Positions 15,520 to 18,202 of a stretch of 18,202 nucleotides of DNA are shown here, one piece after another. The notes beneath the pieces are model-generated. The model was not told the DNA's origin. It made no database searches and saw only the letters and a list, made by a program, of their open reading frames with translations. Both the position numbers and the translations under genes were made by a program. Each line of letters starts with the position of its first letter. Within the stretch, counting starts at the first letter, position 1. Source of the DNA: an uncultured beta proteobacterium (GTDB taxonomy: Bacteria > Pseudomonadota > Gammaproteobacteria > Burkholderiales > Burkholderiaceae). The DNA lies in assembly GCA_903845455.1 (NCBI GenBank), contig CAIMXN010000032.1, positions 1 through 18,202 on the forward strand, written 5' to 3'.

Positions 15520-16029
15520 TCAATCAAGCTGTGTGCCTGCTTTATTTTCTTGGGCCCGCTTAGGTGCATCTTTACGGCGTTGCTCCCGATCCGCTGCACG
15601 AGTTGCCGCATCTTTTTGCTTTTCTTCATACTGGCGTTGATTGGCAGTACGCTCAGCAGCCTTTTCTGGGGCAACTCGCTCGGCCGCTCGCAAAATATCA
15701 CGTTGATCTTTAAGACTTTCACGTAACTTGCGCTGCACCTCATGCAACTCCACTTCTTGCGCCCTAATAGGATCAATCTCTTTACGGTAATCAGCCCTAG
15801 CACTTCTTAAGCAGTAATTCACCCAATAGTTTTTGTAGCAATCAGATGAAGTCTTTTCCCAGCGATATTTTGCCCAGTCGCGTTGCACCTCGAGCTCATT
15901 CTCAATCTTATTTAGTTGCTCAAGCTCAGTCTCTTCAGCAGGAGTAGCTAAAACCACCCCACCCAAAGAGCAAGTAAGCAAAAATATCCCAATGAATATT
16001 TTTAAGCGCACAAAATTAATGCTGCTCAA
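15520..16029 (-). CDS. Small secreted coiled-coil protein of unknown function, translationally coupled to kup
   Basis: I do not recognise a characterised family. The 169-aa product has an N-terminal signal peptide (basic NFVRLK, hydrophobic core about 11-28, likely cleavage near 28-31 around VLATPA). A highly charged, probably coiled-coil or extended helical region rich in Glu, Arg, Lys and Ala follows to the end. Two cysteines, C64 and C73, in the segment DCYKNYWVNYCLRSAR are spaced to allow a disulfide in the periplasm; a similar Cys-Tyr...Asn-x-Cys-Leu pattern is one I associate with hypothetical proteins of Burkholderiaceae. Its ATG overlaps the kup stop by 4 nt (ATGA, 16026-16029), so translation is probably coupled. 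C20 is not in a good lipobox. Role unknown. Confidence 0.8.
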   Translation of the reverse strand: MSSINFVRLKIFIGIFLLTCSLGGVVLATPAEETELEQLNKIENELEVQRDWAKYRWEKTSSDCYKNYWVNYCLRSARADYRKEIDPIRAQEVELHEVQRKLRESLKDQRDILRAAERVAPEKAAERTANQRQYEEKQKDAATRAADREQRRKDAPKRAQENKAGTQLD

Positions 16030-17969
16030 ATTTCTACTTTCGCACCTAATTCAACCAGGCGGTTAGCTGGGATCTTAAAAAAGTCCGATTGACGGCCAGC
16101 ATTTTGATACATCCAGCAGAACAAGCGCTCACGCCACAAAGCCATACCAGGAATCTCTGTAGAAACAATAGTGTCGCGTGACAAGAAGAATGAGGTATTC
16201 ATTAAGTCGAACTTAAGGCCTGAGGATATTTCAATTAACTCAATAATCTTACCCATATCTGGCGTTTCATTAAAACCATAAACAGCACGAACGACATAAA
16301 TATTATTCCCAAGATCTCGCAGCGTAATACGCTCCTCATCTTTCACATATGGCACATCCCAGATACTGACCTTCAGGAAAAATACACGCTCATGAAGGAC
16401 GTGGTTATGCTTTAAGTTATGCAAGAAAGAAACAGGTAAATAATCAACGTGCGCAGTCAAGAAAATAGCAGTGCCCTCTACACGGTGTGGAGGATTCATC
16501 ATCAACATGTCAATAAAACCTTTTAGCTCAATACCCTCTTTAACTGCACGCCGGCGTAATAATTGACGGCCCTGATACCAAGTCATTAGGAGTAAAAAGC
16601 AAGCGGCACCTAGTAATAATGGGAACCAGCCGCCTTCCAAAATTTTGAGTAAGTTGGCAGTTAAAAATGCTAAGTCAACAATCAAGAATGCACTGATAAC
16701 CAATGTCACTAATAAAGTATTCCAGCGCCAAACTACCCGCATCACAATTGCTGCTAAAAAAGTGGTAACAATCATCGTGGTGGTAACGGCAATACCGTAT
16801 GCAGCAGCTAAATTTTCAGACTTCTTGAATGCCAACACTACTGCAACAACCAAAATTAATAAAGTCCAATTGACCAAGGGCATGTAAATCTGACCAATCT
16901 CACGATCGGAGGTATGGCGAACTTTCATGCGTGGCACAAAGCCCAAAAGGATCGCCTGACTCGTCATTGAGAAAGCACCGGAGATCACTGCCTGAGATGC
17001 AATGACGGTAGCTAAAGTAGCCAAGATGACCAAAGGAAATACAAAACCTTCTGGCACCATTAAAAAGAATGGATTGGTAATGGCCTCAGGATGACTGAGG
17101 AACATTGCGCCTTGACCAAAATAATTGAGAATCAAACAAGGCATGACAATAAAGAACCAGCCCATCCGAATTGGTTTAGCACCGAAATGTCCCATATCAG
17201 CATACAAAGCCTCGGCACCCGTCAAAACAAGGAATACAGCACCAAGCACAATGAAGCCTTGCAGTGCATGCTCATCCATAAAATGAATGGCATACATTGG
17301 ATTAATAGCGCCAAATATTGCAGGGTTCTGAACAACCTGGTTTAAGCCCATTAATCCAATCACCCCAAACCAAATAAGCATCACTGGACCAAATAATTGT
17401 CCAACAATAGCAGTACCAGTTTTTTGAATAAAGAACAGTACAACCAAAATACAAATAGTTACCGGTATGACGTAGCGAGTGAAGTCTGGCGAAATCACTT
17501 CCATACCCTCTACAGCTGATAGCACTGAAATAGCTGGCGTAATAATCGCATCGCCATAAAACATACAGGCTCCAAAAACTCCAGCCATAATGATTAACAA
17601 TGATCGCTTAGATCCTGCTGGAGCAGTACGTAGAGCCAAAGCCATGAGAGCCAAAATGCCGCCCTCACCATGGTTATTAGCACGCATCACAAACAAAACA
17701 TACTTTAAAGAAACTACAATTGCGAAGGCCCAAAAAACCATGGAGATGACACCGTAGACGGCATCTGTAGAGAATGGAATGCCATGCTCAGGACTAAAGC
17801 ACTCTTTCAAGGCATACAAAGGACTCGTCCCAATATCGCCAAACACAACCCCAATTGCAGCGAGCATCAACGTGAAAGATGCACCTTTTTGATGACTGGG
17901 ATCCTGTCGAGAAATATCTACAGGTCTTAGCAGTGAAGAATCTGAAAATTCTGGGTTACTAACTGACAT
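16026..17969 (-). CDS. kup: Low-affinity potassium uptake permease of the KUP/HAK/KT family
   Basis: An inner-membrane K+ importer, probably a proton symporter. The 647 aa (from ATG at 17969) contain about twelve hydrophobic segments between residues 30 and 460, starting with the family hallmark GDIGTSPLY (44-52), followed by a soluble C-terminal domain of about 180 residues. The length is typical (E. coli Kup has 622). The ATG at 17969 is preferred because AAGG (17977-17980) lies 7 nt upstream; a TTG immediately before it could add one residue. The stop overlaps the start of the small secreted coiled-coil protein. The gene is divergent from the initiator tRNA, and the spacer holds paired GGTWWACC dyads. 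No clear kup promoter was identified. Confidence 0.96.
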   Translation of the reverse strand: MSVSNPEFSDSSLLRPVDISRQDPSHQKGASFTLMLAAIGVVFGDIGTSPLYALKECFSPEHGIPFSTDAVYGVISMVFWAFAIVVSLKYVLFVMRANNHGEGGILALMALALRTAPAGSKRSLLIIMAGVFGACMFYGDAIITPAISVLSAVEGMEVISPDFTRYVIPVTICILVVLFFIQKTGTAIVGQLFGPVMLIWFGVIGLMGLNQVVQNPAIFGAINPMYAIHFMDEHALQGFIVLGAVFLVLTGAEALYADMGHFGAKPIRMGWFFIVMPCLILNYFGQGAMFLSHPEAITNPFFLMVPEGFVFPLVILATLATVIASQAVISGAFSMTSQAILLGFVPRMKVRHTSDREIGQIYMPLVNWTLLILVVAVVLAFKKSENLAAAYGIAVTTTMIVTTFLAAIVMRVVWRWNTLLVTLVISAFLIVDLAFLTANLLKILEGGWFPLLLGAACFLLLMTWYQGRQLLRRRAVKEGIELKGFIDMLMMNPPHRVEGTAIFLTAHVDYLPVSFLHNLKHNHVLHERVFFLKVSIWDVPYVKDEERITLRDLGNNIYVVRAVYGFNETPDMGKIIELIEISSGLKFDLMNTSFFLSRDTIVSTEIPGMALWRERLFCWMYQNAGRQSDFFKIPANRLVELGAKVEI

Positions 17970-18034
17970 CAATAAGCCTTGTATACATGTTGCGTGGCAA
18001 TATGTTACTCCTTATGCATGATGTCTGAGAGCTC

Positions 18035-18083
18035 GGTTTACCTCTAAAAAACGCTTTATTTATGCACCAATTGAAGGTAAACC
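18035..18083. repeat. Pair of GGTWWACC dyads between kup and the initiator tRNA
   Basis: GGTTTACC (18035-18042) and GGTAAACC (18076-18083) are each short dyads with GGT/ACC arms. Taken together, the 9-mers GGTTTACCT (18035-18043) and AGGTAAACC (18075-18083) are an exact inverted repeat separated by 31 bp. The two sites start 41 bp apart, close to four helical turns, and the right one directly abuts the -35 box of the tRNA promoter. They may be operator sites or stem arms; the function is unknown. Confidence 0.6.
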
Positions 18084-18113
18084 TCGACAGAGAGACCCTA
18101 AAAATGGTAGAAT
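18084..18113 (+). promoter_or_regulatory. Promoter of the initiator tRNA gene
   Basis: TCGACA (18084-18089) and TAGAAT (18108-18113) each match five of six consensus bases and are 18 bp apart. Transcription would begin near 18120, about six bases before the mature tRNA. Position and quality make this a confident prediction. Confidence 0.65.
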
Positions 18114-18125
18114 TTCAGCTTCAGA

Positions 18126-18202
<77 letters not shown>

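Noticed and set aside
15504..15523. Hairpin TTGATTT/AAATCAA with a 6-nt loop at the end of the secreted coiled-coil gene
   Set aside because: It is AT-only apart from one pair per arm, overlaps the stop codon, and is followed by A-rich rather than T-rich sequence in the transcript, so it does not qualify as a terminator.
15967..15972. Possible lipoprotein cysteine (C20) in the secreted protein
   Set aside because: The residues before it are Leu-Leu-Thr; Thr at the -1 position is atypical for a lipobox, and a normal signal peptidase I site follows near residue 28-31.
18005..18019. Four-codon minus-strand reading frame (ATG to TAA) containing AAGGAG upstream of kup
   Set aside because: It is too short to support a leader peptide and could easily be chance. 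The AAGGAG is 38 nt from the kup start and has no suitable ATG after it.

Overview
The window is about 18.2 kb of compact chromosomal DNA of moderate, slightly AT-rich composition. It looks like a betaproteobacterium of the Burkholderiaceae, and most probably Polynucleobacter or a close relative. I infer this from the gene order (rpsB divergent from map-glnD; smc-zipA-ligA; dapD-dapE-prmB), from betaproteobacterial protein features such as the Pro/Tyr-rich loop in Map and the double-length ZipA, and from the composition. No database was consulted. I see no insertion sequence, prophage, CRISPR array, toxin-antitoxin pair or other accessory system. Every gene but two falls in a well-known housekeeping family, and no stretch longer than about 260 bases lacks a gene.

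Layout from left to right: (1) The first 30 codons of rpsB (ribosomal protein S2) lie on the minus strand, with a promoter and a structured leader. (2) map (methionine aminopeptidase) and glnD (PII uridylyltransferase/uridylyl-removing enzyme) follow on the plus strand and are probably co-transcribed. (3) A minus-strand group reads smc, zipA, ligA, then a Nudix hydrolase; the Nudix gene overlaps the tail of glnD. (4) A divergent promoter region separates smc from the plus-strand group dapD, dapE, prmB. (5) radA on the minus strand converges on prmB. (6) kup and a small secreted coiled-coil protein overlap by four bases on the minus strand. (7) An initiator tRNA with its own promoter closes the window on the plus strand.

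Functionally the region joins translation (S2, Map, PrmB acting on L3, initiator tRNA), nitrogen sensing (GlnD), chromosome condensation, division and repair (SMC, ZipA, LigA, RadA), lysine/diaminopimelate synthesis for the cell wall (DapD, DapE) and potassium uptake (Kup). Several starts are not ATG: smc and zipA use GTG, and ligA and radA use TTG. For zipA, ligA and radA a Shine-Dalgarno at good spacing supports the choice.

No new multi-gene system is convincing here. The points most worth a second look are an apparent tandem duplication of the ZipA C-terminal fold, a perfect 11-bp-arm inverted repeat upstream of map, paired GGTWWACC dyads between kup and the initiator tRNA promoter, and the uncharacterised secreted protein coupled to kup.
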